Part shown: positions 46,146 to 54,047 of the stretch, piece by piece
Position numbering within the stretch: the first letter of the stretch is position 1
Layout of the letters: each line of letters opens with the position of its first letter
From: an uncultured Eubacteriales bacterium
GTDB taxonomy: Bacteria; Bacillota; Clostridia; Christensenellales; Aristaeellaceae
Length of the DNA stretch: 62,192 nucleotides
Direction of reading: 5' to 3'
NCBI GenBank assembly: GCA_902778055.1
Contig: CACYWL010000019.1
Location: 1 to 62,192 of the forward strand
Position numbers and translations under genes: made by a program
The notes under the pieces: model-generated
Databases searched by the model: none
What the model was told of the DNA's origin: nothing
Seen by the model: only the letters and a program-made list of their open reading frames with translations

Positions 46146-47006
46146 CTATTTCAACTCCGTCAATTGAATTCCGCTCAGGATATCCTCCTGAAAAAACAGG
46201 TACACGAACAGCGCAGGCAAAATGTACAGCGCGGCTCCGGCAAATTCGAACCCCGTGTTCTCCCGGGCCAGCTGGTTGAACATCGTGGAAAGGGGCTGCA
46301 GATCCTGCCGGGTGGACAGGTAGGTCAGCGGCTGTTCGACCAGATTCCAGCTCTCCGCGAAGCTCAGCGCCGCCGCCGCGCCCAGAATGGGACGGCAGAC
46401 CGGCAGAATCACCCTCAGGAAGGTGCTCCAGGTTCCTGCCCCGTCCATCTCCGCGGCCTCAATCAGCTCGTTCGGCAGACCCACCATGAACTGCCGGATC
46501 AGGAAGATATAGAACGGCGCGAACCACATCGGCAGCACCACCGCCCAGATCGTTTCGATCAGTCCCAGGCCCCGCAGGGTCAGCACGTTGGGCACCATCG
46601 TCACCTGGAAGGGAAGCAGCATCAGCAGAATGATTCCGAAAAACATCCCGTTCCGGCCCGGAAAGCGGAACCGGCTCAGCCCGAAGGCCAGCGGCGGGAT
46701 AAAGAACGCCTGCCCCAGCAAAATCAGCGCCGCGTACATCGCGGAATTGAAGAAAAGCAGCAGCACGGTGTTGTCGGTAATCAGGATCTGGTGATACTGT
46801 CCCAGGGAAACCATGTTCGGAATCAGGTGCGCATCCATCCAGAGGCTTTCGTCATAGCTGCCCCTGGTTTTCATGAAGGCCTTCATCTCCGCCATGGAGG
46901 CGAAAGAGTACAGGAAGGTCTGAATCATCGGAAGCAGCATCACCAGCGCCGCCAGCAGGAAGATCCCCTGCAGGATTTTCAGCCGGACGCCCTTTAATCT
47001 TCGCAT
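46146..47006 (-). CDS. Sugar-type ABC permease, MalG-like (second cluster)
   Basis: This 286-residue protein has six TM helices and the EAA loop NELIEAAEMDGAGTWSTFLRVILPVCRP. Its start is typical for MalG-like proteins (RRLKGVRLKILQGIFLLAALVMLLPMIQTFLYSF). A long loop before TM2 carries charged residues (SMAEMKAFMKTRGSYDESLWMDAH), which is a little longer than usual. ATG follows AGGAGGCGGATGCG. It pairs with the product of 47020-47874. There is no ATPase gene in this cluster. Confidence 0.9.
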   Translation of the reverse strand: MRRLKGVRLKILQGIFLLAALVMLLPMIQTFLYSFASMAEMKAFMKTRGSYDESLWMDAHLIPNMVSLGQYHQILITDNTVLLLFFNSAMYAALILLGQAFFIPPLAFGLSRFRFPGRNGMFFGIILLMLLPFQVTMVPNVLTLRGLGLIETIWAVVLPMWFAPFYIFLIRQFMVGLPNELIEAAEMDGAGTWSTFLRVILPVCRPILGAAAALSFAESWNLVEQPLTYLSTRQDLQPLSTMFNQLARENTGFEFAGAALYILPALFVYLFFQEDILSGIQLTELK

Positions 47007-47019
47007 CGCATCCGCCTCC

Positions 47020-47874
47020 TCAGTTCAGGCCCCGCTGGGCCCGCTGCTGCAGGAAAAACAGGAGTCCGAACAGCGCAAACACGATGACCGCAAAGCTGTA
47101 GGCCGCCGTGGTCACATTCTGGTAGTTCAGCTTGCCGTACATGTTGTTCATATAGTTCTGCAGCGTATACAGCGCCTCATCCGGATAAGCTCCGCCGATA
47201 AAGTAGACCTCCTTGAAAATCCGGAAGGCGTTGACCCAGCACAGGATGAAAACCAGAAACGCGGAGGGGACGATCAGCGGCAGCGTGATGGAAAAGGCCT
47301 GCCTCGGAAAGGAAGCCCCCTCCAGGATCGCGTATTCATACAGGGACTCGGGGATCGCCTGCAGCGCCGCGAGGAAGATCACCACGCAGAACCCCAGGTT
47401 CTTCCAGAGGAAAAGCAGGATCACCGGCAGGCGGAGCTCCGCTCCCTGAAGCCAGAAAACCCTCGTCCCGCCCAGCGCGGTGATCAGCCTGTTGACCGGG
47501 CCGCCGTAATCGAACCACAGCAGCCAGATGATCAGCACCGCGCTGGAGGGCATCAGATAGGGCAGCAGCACGCTGTTGCGGAAAAAGCCTCCCGCAGGAC
47601 GAAGCCGGTTCAGCGCGACGGAGATCACGAAGGCCAGCAGGAACAGGCTGGGCGAACAGATCAGGCTCAGCTCCATGGTATTCTTCAGCCCCAGCTGAAA
47701 CATCGGGTTCTGCCAGACATTCAGGTAGTTCTGAAAACCCACAAAGGAATTCTGGAAGCTCCCGTCCGTGACGCTGTACCAGATGCCCCAGAAAAAGGGA
47801 ATGACATAGAACATCAGGATCCCCAGCAGTCCTGGCAGGATAAACGGCAGTACCAGCCGTTTCTTTCTGTACAT
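47020..47874 (-). CDS. Sugar-type ABC permease, MalF-like (second cluster)
   Basis: This 284-residue protein has six TM helices and the EAA loop SLYEYAILEGASFPRQAFSITLPLIVPS, in which Ala is replaced by Ile at one position. The RKKRLVLPFILPGLLGILMFYVIPFFWG start is that of MalF/UgpA-like permeases. It pairs with the following gene and probably takes a ligand from the binding protein encoded upstream. The stretch of repeats between it and the binding-protein gene could weaken or protect the transcript. Confidence 0.9.
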   Translation of the reverse strand: MYRKKRLVLPFILPGLLGILMFYVIPFFWGIWYSVTDGSFQNSFVGFQNYLNVWQNPMFQLGLKNTMELSLICSPSLFLLAFVISVALNRLRPAGGFFRNSVLLPYLMPSSAVLIIWLLWFDYGGPVNRLITALGGTRVFWLQGAELRLPVILLFLWKNLGFCVVIFLAALQAIPESLYEYAILEGASFPRQAFSITLPLIVPSAFLVFILCWVNAFRIFKEVYFIGGAYPDEALYTLQNYMNNMYGKLNYQNVTTAAYSFAVIVFALFGLLFFLQQRAQRGLN

Positions 47875-47929
47875 CAGTGAATCTTCTCCTCAGCCGGCGC
47901 AGCGGCCGGCTTTCTTTTCCGCATCCTCG

Positions 47930-48127
47930 GCGGACGCGCCACTGGCGCGACGGTCGGCTCTCCGCATCCTCAATCGGCGCCGGCCACCGCATAGCTGCGG
48001 TGTCCGGCTTGTTTCGGATGAGAACTTCGCCACCGCATAGCTGCGGTGTCCGGCTTGTTTCGGATGAGAACTTCGCCTTCCTTCCGCGATTCCATCGCGG
48101 ACGCGCCACTGGCGCGACGGTCGGCTC
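47930..48127. repeat. Nested direct repeats with hairpins between binding-protein and permease genes
   Basis: Two exact 46-bp tandem copies (47983-48028 and 48029-48074) contain the hairpin ACCGCA-TAGC-TGCGGT. They are flanked by two exact 31-bp copies (47930-47960 and 48097-48127) containing CGCGCCA/TGGCGCG. A CGCGAT/ATCGCG hairpin lies at 48086-48100. The right 31-bp copy overlaps the stop codon of the binding-protein gene. I see no open gene in this 250-base gap. Confidence 0.9.
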
Positions 48128-50441
48128 AGTTCCCCTCCAGGCGCATCATCTGGATTTTCCGGTCGATGAAGCTCAGCAGTTCCCCGGCGGCGACAGTGCC
48201 TTCCTGGTATCCCTGCAGCAGCGTCCAGTATTCTTCCCCGCCCTCCGAGGCGCCCAGCGCCCGGTAGAAGACCCAGCGCATCGGCATGAGCCGCTCCGCG
48301 CGGGCGCGGTAGTATTGAATGTTCTTCGGTCCGATCATCCAGTTGGTTTCGTCAAATTCCGCCAGCATCTTCTCATACTCGGCCACGATCTGCTCCCAGT
48401 CCACCGTGCCCGCGCCGTCCGCGATCTTCTGGTTTCTCTTCGCCTCATCCAGCCATCTCTGCATGCTCTGCCGCATTTCCTCATGATTGGGGTAGCGGAC
48501 GGGCTCATTCTGACTCGGATCGAAGCTGTATCTGTTGATAGTATCCATATGATCCAGCATCGATTCCAGGAACAGCATCGCCTCCTGGGGATGCTCAGAG
48601 TAGGGGTTGATGAACGCAACCGTCAGCTCGACGGGCAGAATCGGCTCCGTCCCCTCCTCAAAGGCCAGCGCCAGCGGCTGGGAATAATCGTCCCCCATGC
48701 CATAGCTGGCATAGGCCGAGAACAGAGGTTCCTTCATCAGGTCTTCCGAGGAGAAGCCGTCTTCCTCATAAACCCGTTCCAGCTCTTCATCCGTCAGGAT
48801 TCCGGTCGCTTCGTAGTCCAGCTTCTGAATCTTGTCCAGCAGTCCCCGGAGCAGGTCGCTGTTCATGGGCGCGTCCTCGTAAACCAGCGAGTACTGCGTC
48901 AGGATCTGCTCCACGATCTGGCTCTGCACCGACTCCCTGGAGGAGTAGAAGTCGAAGACACGGCAGTCCGTTCCCTGTATCCGCGATGCGACCTCCGGAA
49001 GGAAATCCAGGAACTGCCCCCAGGTCTTCGGCATGTCCTCCTCGGTCAGGCCGAGCTTCTCCATCACCTCCGGCCTGTATCCCAGCCCGCTTCCTCTCAG
49101 CCGAAGCGGGAAGGCCACCAGGGTTCCGTTTTTCTGCGCCGCGTCCCGTGCAAAGGGATACATGGCCTCCGTCGCGGCCTTCAGCTTCGCGCTTCCGCCC
49201 AGGTCAGCCATGAATCCCCGGTCGTACACCGCGTTGTAGGCGCTGGAGCTGATGTCCATGATGTAGGCATCCACGCTGCTGTCCCGGTTCATCATTCCCT
49301 GCAGCAGGGTGGATTCGTCATAGGGCTCCTCCAGGATCAGGCTGATGTCGCTGTGCTCGTTCGGGAAGGCATACCCCGCGTTTTTCATCGCTTCGCTCCA
49401 GGAATACGACCGGACCCGGATGGATACCTGGCTCCGCAGCGCGGGATCCAGATTCCGGAGGAATGCTCCGCTGTAGTCCCAGATCAGGATCTGCCCGTTC
49501 CCGGTCAGCGCGGAAAACCGTCCGCCGCCGGTCGGAGCGTCATTGACCGCCTGCTCCTGGGAGAGATCATCCTTCGGAGCCGCAAAAATCTCTCCCTGAC
49601 GGATATAATAGACCGTGCCCGTTCCCTCATCGTAGCAGAATCCGCCGATCTGGCCCGCGTTCAGGTCGAACCGGACGATCTCCTCCATGCTTTCCGAAGC
49701 CGGATCATAGTATCCGTATACGGACTCCGCGTTTTCTCCCCAGACGGTGCGCATGACAATCATCTTCCCGTCCGGCGTCAGGGTAAAATCATCGATCTCC
49801 TGAATCTCGTATTCCTCCGCCTCGCCATTCTCCAGGTCAAACAGGTACAGGTTCTCGTTTCCGTCGTTGTCATGCCCGGTTAAGTACAGTTTGTTTCCGG
49901 CCGAGGCGCTGGTTCCGATATATTTGCTTCTCTCCTGGCTGCCTTCCGTCTGCGTCATTCCGCTCCAGTCCAGCGTAACGGCATCCTCATCGGCCAGGCT
50001 GGTTTTTCCGTCCGCCGGAATCACCTTCCGGACATGTCCGCCGTCCATGCTGGAGGTTTCGTCCTGATGAACCGTGCGGCACATCACGGCATAAAGCTCT
50101 CCGTTCCAGGGGAAATAGCACGCGATGCTCCCAAAGGCAAGCTGATCCGATTCTTCCGCTTCGCTTCCGTCCCCGCCGCTCAGTTCGTCCAGCATCCCCT
50201 GCATGTCGAATTCCGCGGATTCTCCGGTTCCGATATCATAGGTGACCAGCTTCTGGGAATATCCCGAAAGGACAATCCAGACCTTCTGTCCGTCCGTCAT
50301 CAGATTCTGAATGCTGTTGGTATAATACCCGTCATCGCCGTTCGCCAGAAGCACCGTCCGGTCTCCCTCGCCCGCCAGGGCCGTTCCGGCCGCCGTCAGC
50401 ATCATCAGGACCGCCAGGATTACGCTCAGGATTCTTTTCAT
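48126..50441 (-). CDS. Beta-propeller/solute-binding fusion protein
   Basis: This 771-residue protein has a signal peptide cleaved by signal peptidase I (ALA-GE near residue 24; no lipobox). Residues about 30-330 have repeated beta blades with patterns such as KVWIVLSGYSQKLVTYDIGTG and GTVYYIRQGEIFAAPKDD in outline, that is, a TolB/WD-type propeller. Residues about 345-771 are a family-1 solute-binding domain (VSIRVRSYSW, then DAYIMDISSSAYNAVYD, RGSGLGYRPEVMEKLGLTEEDMPKTW and NPYSEHPQEAMLFLESML). Such a fusion is unusual. It lies before two sugar-type permeases and behind the first HlyD-like gene. The start is ATG 50441 after GGGGGAAAAAGA; a longer frame lacks a signal peptide. Confidence 0.85.
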   Translation of the reverse strand: MKRILSVILAVLMMLTAAGTALAGEGDRTVLLANGDDGYYTNSIQNLMTDGQKVWIVLSGYSQKLVTYDIGTGESAEFDMQGMLDELSGGDGSEAEESDQLAFGSIACYFPWNGELYAVMCRTVHQDETSSMDGGHVRKVIPADGKTSLADEDAVTLDWSGMTQTEGSQERSKYIGTSASAGNKLYLTGHDNDGNENLYLFDLENGEAEEYEIQEIDDFTLTPDGKMIVMRTVWGENAESVYGYYDPASESMEEIVRFDLNAGQIGGFCYDEGTGTVYYIRQGEIFAAPKDDLSQEQAVNDAPTGGGRFSALTGNGQILIWDYSGAFLRNLDPALRSQVSIRVRSYSWSEAMKNAGYAFPNEHSDISLILEEPYDESTLLQGMMNRDSSVDAYIMDISSSAYNAVYDRGFMADLGGSAKLKAATEAMYPFARDAAQKNGTLVAFPLRLRGSGLGYRPEVMEKLGLTEEDMPKTWGQFLDFLPEVASRIQGTDCRVFDFYSSRESVQSQIVEQILTQYSLVYEDAPMNSDLLRGLLDKIQKLDYEATGILTDEELERVYEEDGFSSEDLMKEPLFSAYASYGMGDDYSQPLALAFEEGTEPILPVELTVAFINPYSEHPQEAMLFLESMLDHMDTINRYSFDPSQNEPVRYPNHEEMRQSMQRWLDEAKRNQKIADGAGTVDWEQIVAEYEKMLAEFDETNWMIGPKNIQYYRARAERLMPMRWVFYRALGASEGGEEYWTLLQGYQEGTVAAGELLSFIDRKIQMMRLEGN

Positions 50442-50539
50442 TCTTTTTCCCCCGTTTCCCAGTCTTGTTTCTTTCTGTCTCTTCCCCGGATCCGCATTCA
50501 TCCGGAATGCATCCCGTCCCGGGACGGGTTTCCGTCTCT

Positions 50540-51715
50540 TCATTCACCCGGATGGCCGGCAGCATCCCCGACCTGATTTGCCGACGGGTGCCCGTCCTCC
50601 GTCTCATCCGAAGTCCCGGACGGATGTCCCGCCTCAGCCTCCTCCGCGCCTTCCACGTAAAGGATCACCGACATTCCCGCGCGGATCCGTTCATCCGCGT
50701 TGATGGAAGCGTAAGCCCGGTAGGTTTTCCGGTCTGTCTCGTTCTTCTGCTCTGTGTTCACATGAGCGATGGAAACGATTTCTCCGCTGTAGGTCCGTCC
50801 GTTTTCGTTCTCCCAGTACAGCTCCATGCTGACCTTCTGCCCCTCCTTCAGGGTGAAAAGGTCCGCCTCAGGCACCTCAAAGGCCACCTGAAGACTGTCG
50901 GAGGGCATCACCTTGGCCAGCGTATCCCCCTTGGCAATCGTATCCCCGTTGTTCTTTTCCATGCTGGCCACAATGCCGGTCACGCTGGAAAGGATCCGGT
51001 TGTCCGGGGCGTACAGGCCGTCCAGCACACCCTCCACCGTTTCGAACAGCAGTTCTCCCCGCTCCACAAAGTCCCCGTTCCGGACATGGATCTTCAGCAC
51101 GCTGCCCGCGCCCTTGACAGCCACCGGCTTCGCCCGGTCCACCGTGCCCCGGCCGACGCAGCTTTCCTTGCTGTAGTCGTTCTTGCGGAACACATCCACC
51201 TTTTCTCCCATGTAGAAGTCTCCGCCGGTGACCTCGATATTGTATCCCTTTTCCGTCAGGGCGGCGATCATTCCCGTCCCCTGGTGGGAGCCGTCCGCGG
51301 AGCATTTCAGATAGACCCGCTCTCCCAGGTGGATGTAGCGGTTCTCGCTGGCGGTATACGCCTTGTCCGTCGTCGCCGTGATCAGATACCGGTTCGTCGG
51401 CTCGATATACAGGCTCGCGCCGTAGCGTTCCGTCACATCCTCCGCCTTGTCTCCCTCGGCGATGTAAAGGCCGGAAACCGTGCCCTCGATCGGCGCGTAG
51501 TTCAGCGTCGTGGCAATCTCCGCCAGTACCTCGCCCTCCTGCACCATTTCCCCGGCTCTCTTCGTGGTGTTTGTCACCTTGCCGCCGAACCCCGCGGGAA
51601 TCGGCACGGTTTCTCCGGCCACGATGGTCCCCTCGTAGGAGAGCTCCGCCGAGGCTCCGCCCAGCATGCCCATTGCCAGGATCAGCGCCAGCATCCATGC
51701 GATTGTCCTTTTCAT
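50540..51715 (-). CDS. Secreted HlyD-like protein with two lipoyl-like halves
   Basis: This 391-residue protein has a cleavable signal peptide (GGASA-EL near residue 24) and thus no TM anchor. It has two pairs of biotinyl/lipoyl-type hairpins (IPAGFGGKVTNTTKRAGEMVQEGEVLAEI in outline with YAPIEGTVSGLYIAEGDKAE; and VLKIHVRNGDFVERGELLFE with SSVTGIVASMEKNNGDTIAKGDTLAKV) and a C-terminal beta domain (VAFEVPEADLFTLKEGQKVSM). There is no long coiled coil. The tail has three GHP motifs in an acidic linker (AGHPSG, DGHPSA, AGHPGE). It resembles part of an adaptor protein. ATG follows AGGAGGGAAGCAC, 39 bases after the BspA-like gene. Confidence 0.8.
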   Translation of the reverse strand: MKRTIAWMLALILAMGMLGGASAELSYEGTIVAGETVPIPAGFGGKVTNTTKRAGEMVQEGEVLAEIATTLNYAPIEGTVSGLYIAEGDKAEDVTERYGASLYIEPTNRYLITATTDKAYTASENRYIHLGERVYLKCSADGSHQGTGMIAALTEKGYNIEVTGGDFYMGEKVDVFRKNDYSKESCVGRGTVDRAKPVAVKGAGSVLKIHVRNGDFVERGELLFETVEGVLDGLYAPDNRILSSVTGIVASMEKNNGDTIAKGDTLAKVMPSDSLQVAFEVPEADLFTLKEGQKVSMELYWENENGRTYSGEIVSIAHVNTEQKNETDRKTYRAYASINADERIRAGMSVILYVEGAEEAEAGHPSGTSDETEDGHPSANQVGDAAGHPGE

Positions 51716-51754
51716 GTGCTTCCCTCCTGTGCTCTTTCCGGGTTTTCCCCATGC

Positions 51755-53863
51755 TTACTGCGGAAGGCCGGCCGAAGCCGCCGCGCGCCGCAGGGTATCC
51801 TCTGTTCCGGTCTCAACACCCGTCAGATAGACCGGAGCCAGCGTGTCCGTGCCCAGCTCATACTGCTCATCCTGCACGGAAACCGTCCATGCGTTTTCAT
51901 TGCCCTGCATCTTCAGCGTGTAGTCAAATCTTCTGGCCGCCGTTCCCCGGCTCTTCATCTCGTCATAAGCCCATCCAGCCAGAAAGCCTTCCGTCGGAGC
52001 GGCCACAACCTGTTTTCCCATCCGGAAAACAAGGTAGTCAACGCCGCTCTTCTCCAGCTTCCGCAGCACGGCGCCGTTCAAATGCCAGCAGGCCGCGGCG
52101 GTCTTGGCCGTCTCGCCGCCTGCGTAAGCGCCCTTCGGGTCGTTTTTCTCCGCGGAATTCGTCTGCGTCCCATCCGTCACGCTCTCCGCCTGCAGAATCA
52201 GGGCTGTGCCCGTGAAGGGCTCTCCTTCTTCCCCGTCCCGGCTCTCCCAGGCTCCCAGGGAAACCGTAAACCTCCGCTCCTCGCCGTTTTCCCCGTCCAG
52301 CGTCAGCTCCAGCGTCTCCCCGTCCAGCGTCAGCGTGTGCATGGCGCTGCTCTCCGCGTCCGGCGGCAGGCTCACCCGCACCTGATCGTAATCATGAGTC
52401 ATCTTCGTGCGGCTCCGCCCATGGGTCTGCCGTTTGCCGCTTCCGCGTCCGGAGGAAACTGGCGCCGCCGGTTCCTCCTCCCATTCAAAATCCTCCCACT
52501 CGATTTCCTCGTAGGGATCCGGGATGGGTTCTGGAGCCGGGGGCGCAGGATCAGGCTCCTTCTCAGGCGTCTGGGGATCCTTTGGTTCCGGGGCTTTCTC
52601 CGGAACGCCTTCAAACGCGTCCTCCTTCACCGTCTCCACATCAGCCGCAAATTCCCGGTCAATTTTGACGCAGTCCTTGAAAGCCTTGCTGCCGATATAC
52701 ATCAGCTTGTGATCCCAGAAAACCTCTTCCAGATTCTCGCATCCGGCAAAAGCCAAATCCTGAATCTTTTCCAGATCGTCAGACAGGATCAATTTTTTCA
52801 GATTCTTGCAGTTTTCAAAGGCACTTTTATCAATGATCTTTACCGAATCTGCAAGCTCCACACACAGCAACGTTTCGTTTCCCTGGAAGGCTTTCTCACC
52901 GATTGTCCTCACGCCATCCGGAATCTTGATTTCTGTATACCGATCCTCTCCGAGATATCGGACAAGCGTTTCCCCGTCGATTTCAAACAGCTGCTTCTCT
53001 TCCTCCGGAGTCAGTCCCGGCGTTTTCGGCGGAGGGGTTTCCGTCTCTTTTTCATTCGCTGTGTCCGTCATTGGGGATTTGGACGCATCTGTCTTCTCGC
53101 CTTCCGGAACGGTATTCTCCTTCACAGAATCCGTCGGTGTTCCGTCCTTTGATGAACCGTCCTGCTGAGTGGAATCCGACGATGTATTGCCCGTTGACGT
53201 ACCGTTCTGCGGTGTATTATCCGCTGGTGTTTCGTCCGTGGATGCACCGTTCTGCGGTGTATTATCCGGTGGCGTACCGCCCGTGGATGTACCGTTCTGC
53301 GGCGTGTTATCCGTTGGTGTGCCGCCCGTGGATGTGCCATCCCCGGAGCTGCCGCCTCCCGGCGTTGCATCTCCTGACGCGCTGTTCCCGGAATCGCTGC
53401 CCGCGGAAGGATTGGTCCCGGAAGCGCCGCCCTCAGCGCTGCCGCCTCCCGGCGTTGCATCCCCTGACGCACTGTTCCCGGAATCGCTGCCCCCGGAAGA
53501 ATCGCCCCCGGAAGCGCCGCCCTCTGTGCTGCCGCCTCCCTGCGTTGCATCCCCTGACGCGCTGTTCCCGGAATCGCTGCCCCCGGAAGAATTGTCCCCG
53601 GCAGTGCCGCCCTCTGTGCTGCCGCCTTCGGACGCATCGTCTGTGGCCGTGTCGCTCGTTGTCGTATTCGTCGGATCTGTTCCAGCCGTTCCCTCCGTCG
53701 GAGCTTCACTCGTCTGGGTCAGATTACCCTGCTCCCCGGGTTCTCCTTCCGCAGGAATACTGTCAGCCAAAGGCTCATCGCCAAGGCCAAAAGCCGGCAG
53801 AGCCAGCATCACAGCGGCCGCCAGCAGGCATATTCCCTTCTTGATTTTCTTATACATCATCAT
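51755..53863 (-). CDS. BspA-like leucine-rich-repeat surface protein with long repeat stalk
   Basis: This protein of about 702 residues has a signal peptide (YKKIKKGICLLAAAVMLALP), then a stalk of low complexity: three 30-residue repeats (about 80-169, core GSDSGNSASGDAT-GGGS) and four 15-residue repeats (about 179-238, core TGGTPTDNTPQNGTS). BspA-type LRR_5 units follow (about 309-419: VRTIGEKAFQG, VKIIDKSAFENC, LEKIQDLAFAGC, LMYIGSKAFKDC), then a Pro/Glu-rich linker and a C-terminal domain of unknown family. No sortase motif is seen. Three ATG in a row (53863, 53860, 53857) follow AAGGAAGAA; the choice is arbitrary. It is first in the long operon. Confidence 0.85.
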   Translation of the reverse strand: MMMYKKIKKGICLLAAAVMLALPAFGLGDEPLADSIPAEGEPGEQGNLTQTSEAPTEGTAGTDPTNTTTSDTATDDASEGGSTEGGTAGDNSSGGSDSGNSASGDATQGGGSTEGGASGGDSSGGSDSGNSASGDATPGGGSAEGGASGTNPSAGSDSGNSASGDATPGGGSSGDGTSTGGTPTDNTPQNGTSTGGTPPDNTPQNGASTDETPADNTPQNGTSTGNTSSDSTQQDGSSKDGTPTDSVKENTVPEGEKTDASKSPMTDTANEKETETPPPKTPGLTPEEEKQLFEIDGETLVRYLGEDRYTEIKIPDGVRTIGEKAFQGNETLLCVELADSVKIIDKSAFENCKNLKKLILSDDLEKIQDLAFAGCENLEEVFWDHKLMYIGSKAFKDCVKIDREFAADVETVKEDAFEGVPEKAPEPKDPQTPEKEPDPAPPAPEPIPDPYEEIEWEDFEWEEEPAAPVSSGRGSGKRQTHGRSRTKMTHDYDQVRVSLPPDAESSAMHTLTLDGETLELTLDGENGEERRFTVSLGAWESRDGEEGEPFTGTALILQAESVTDGTQTNSAEKNDPKGAYAGGETAKTAAACWHLNGAVLRKLEKSGVDYLVFRMGKQVVAAPTEGFLAGWAYDEMKSRGTAARRFDYTLKMQGNENAWTVSVQDEQYELGTDTLAPVYLTGVETGTEDTLRRAAASAGLPQ
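53150..53329 (-). repeat. Four tandem 45-bp coding repeats
   Basis: These code for four 15-residue units of the TGGTPTDNTPQNGTS type in the stalk of the BspA-like protein. The first three are nearly identical, and the fourth has diverged. Confidence 0.9.
53357..53626 (-). repeat. Three tandem 90-bp coding repeats
   Basis: These code for three 30-residue units with core GSDSGNSASGDAT in the stalk of the BspA-like protein. The period is exactly 90 bp, so copy-number change would keep the frame. Confidence 0.92.
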
Positions 53864-53883
53864 TTCTTCCTTATACGCAAAAT

Positions 53884-53911
53884 GGTGCGGAAACATGTCC
53901 TGTTCCGCACC
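53884..53911 (-). promoter_or_regulatory. Hairpin at the 5' end of the BspA-like operon transcript
   Basis: A perfect 9-base stem GGTGCGGAA/TTCCGCACC begins at about the predicted transcription start (near 53909) and ends 20 bases before the start codon. It may protect the long transcript at its 5' end. Confidence 0.6.
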
Positions 53912-53915
53912 ACTG

Positions 53916-53944
53916 ATTATACTGATTTTCTCTGCCCTTGTCCA
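53916..53944 (-). promoter_or_regulatory. Sigma-A type promoter of the BspA-like/transport operon
   Basis: On the minus strand TGGACA (53939-53944), a 17-base spacer and perfect TATAAT (53916-53921). This is the only good promoter I see for the genes from 53.9 to about 40.8 kb. Confidence 0.75.
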
Positions 53945-54047
53945 TGAATTCGGGCAGAATTGTTACAGTTTCTTTGCTTTTTCGTTACCCAGCAGGCAAA
54001 GAATTACCCGGTAATCGAGGGTATTTCCCCGAGAATCTGAAGCAGAC

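Noticed and set aside
47983..48074. Possible mini CRISPR array
   Set aside because: The two 46-bp copies are directly adjacent with no spacer, and there are no cas genes.
53122..53709. A second open frame over the repeat stalk
   Set aside because: It is an Arg/Ala-rich out-of-frame reading of tandem repeats with a multiple-of-three period, without a start site.
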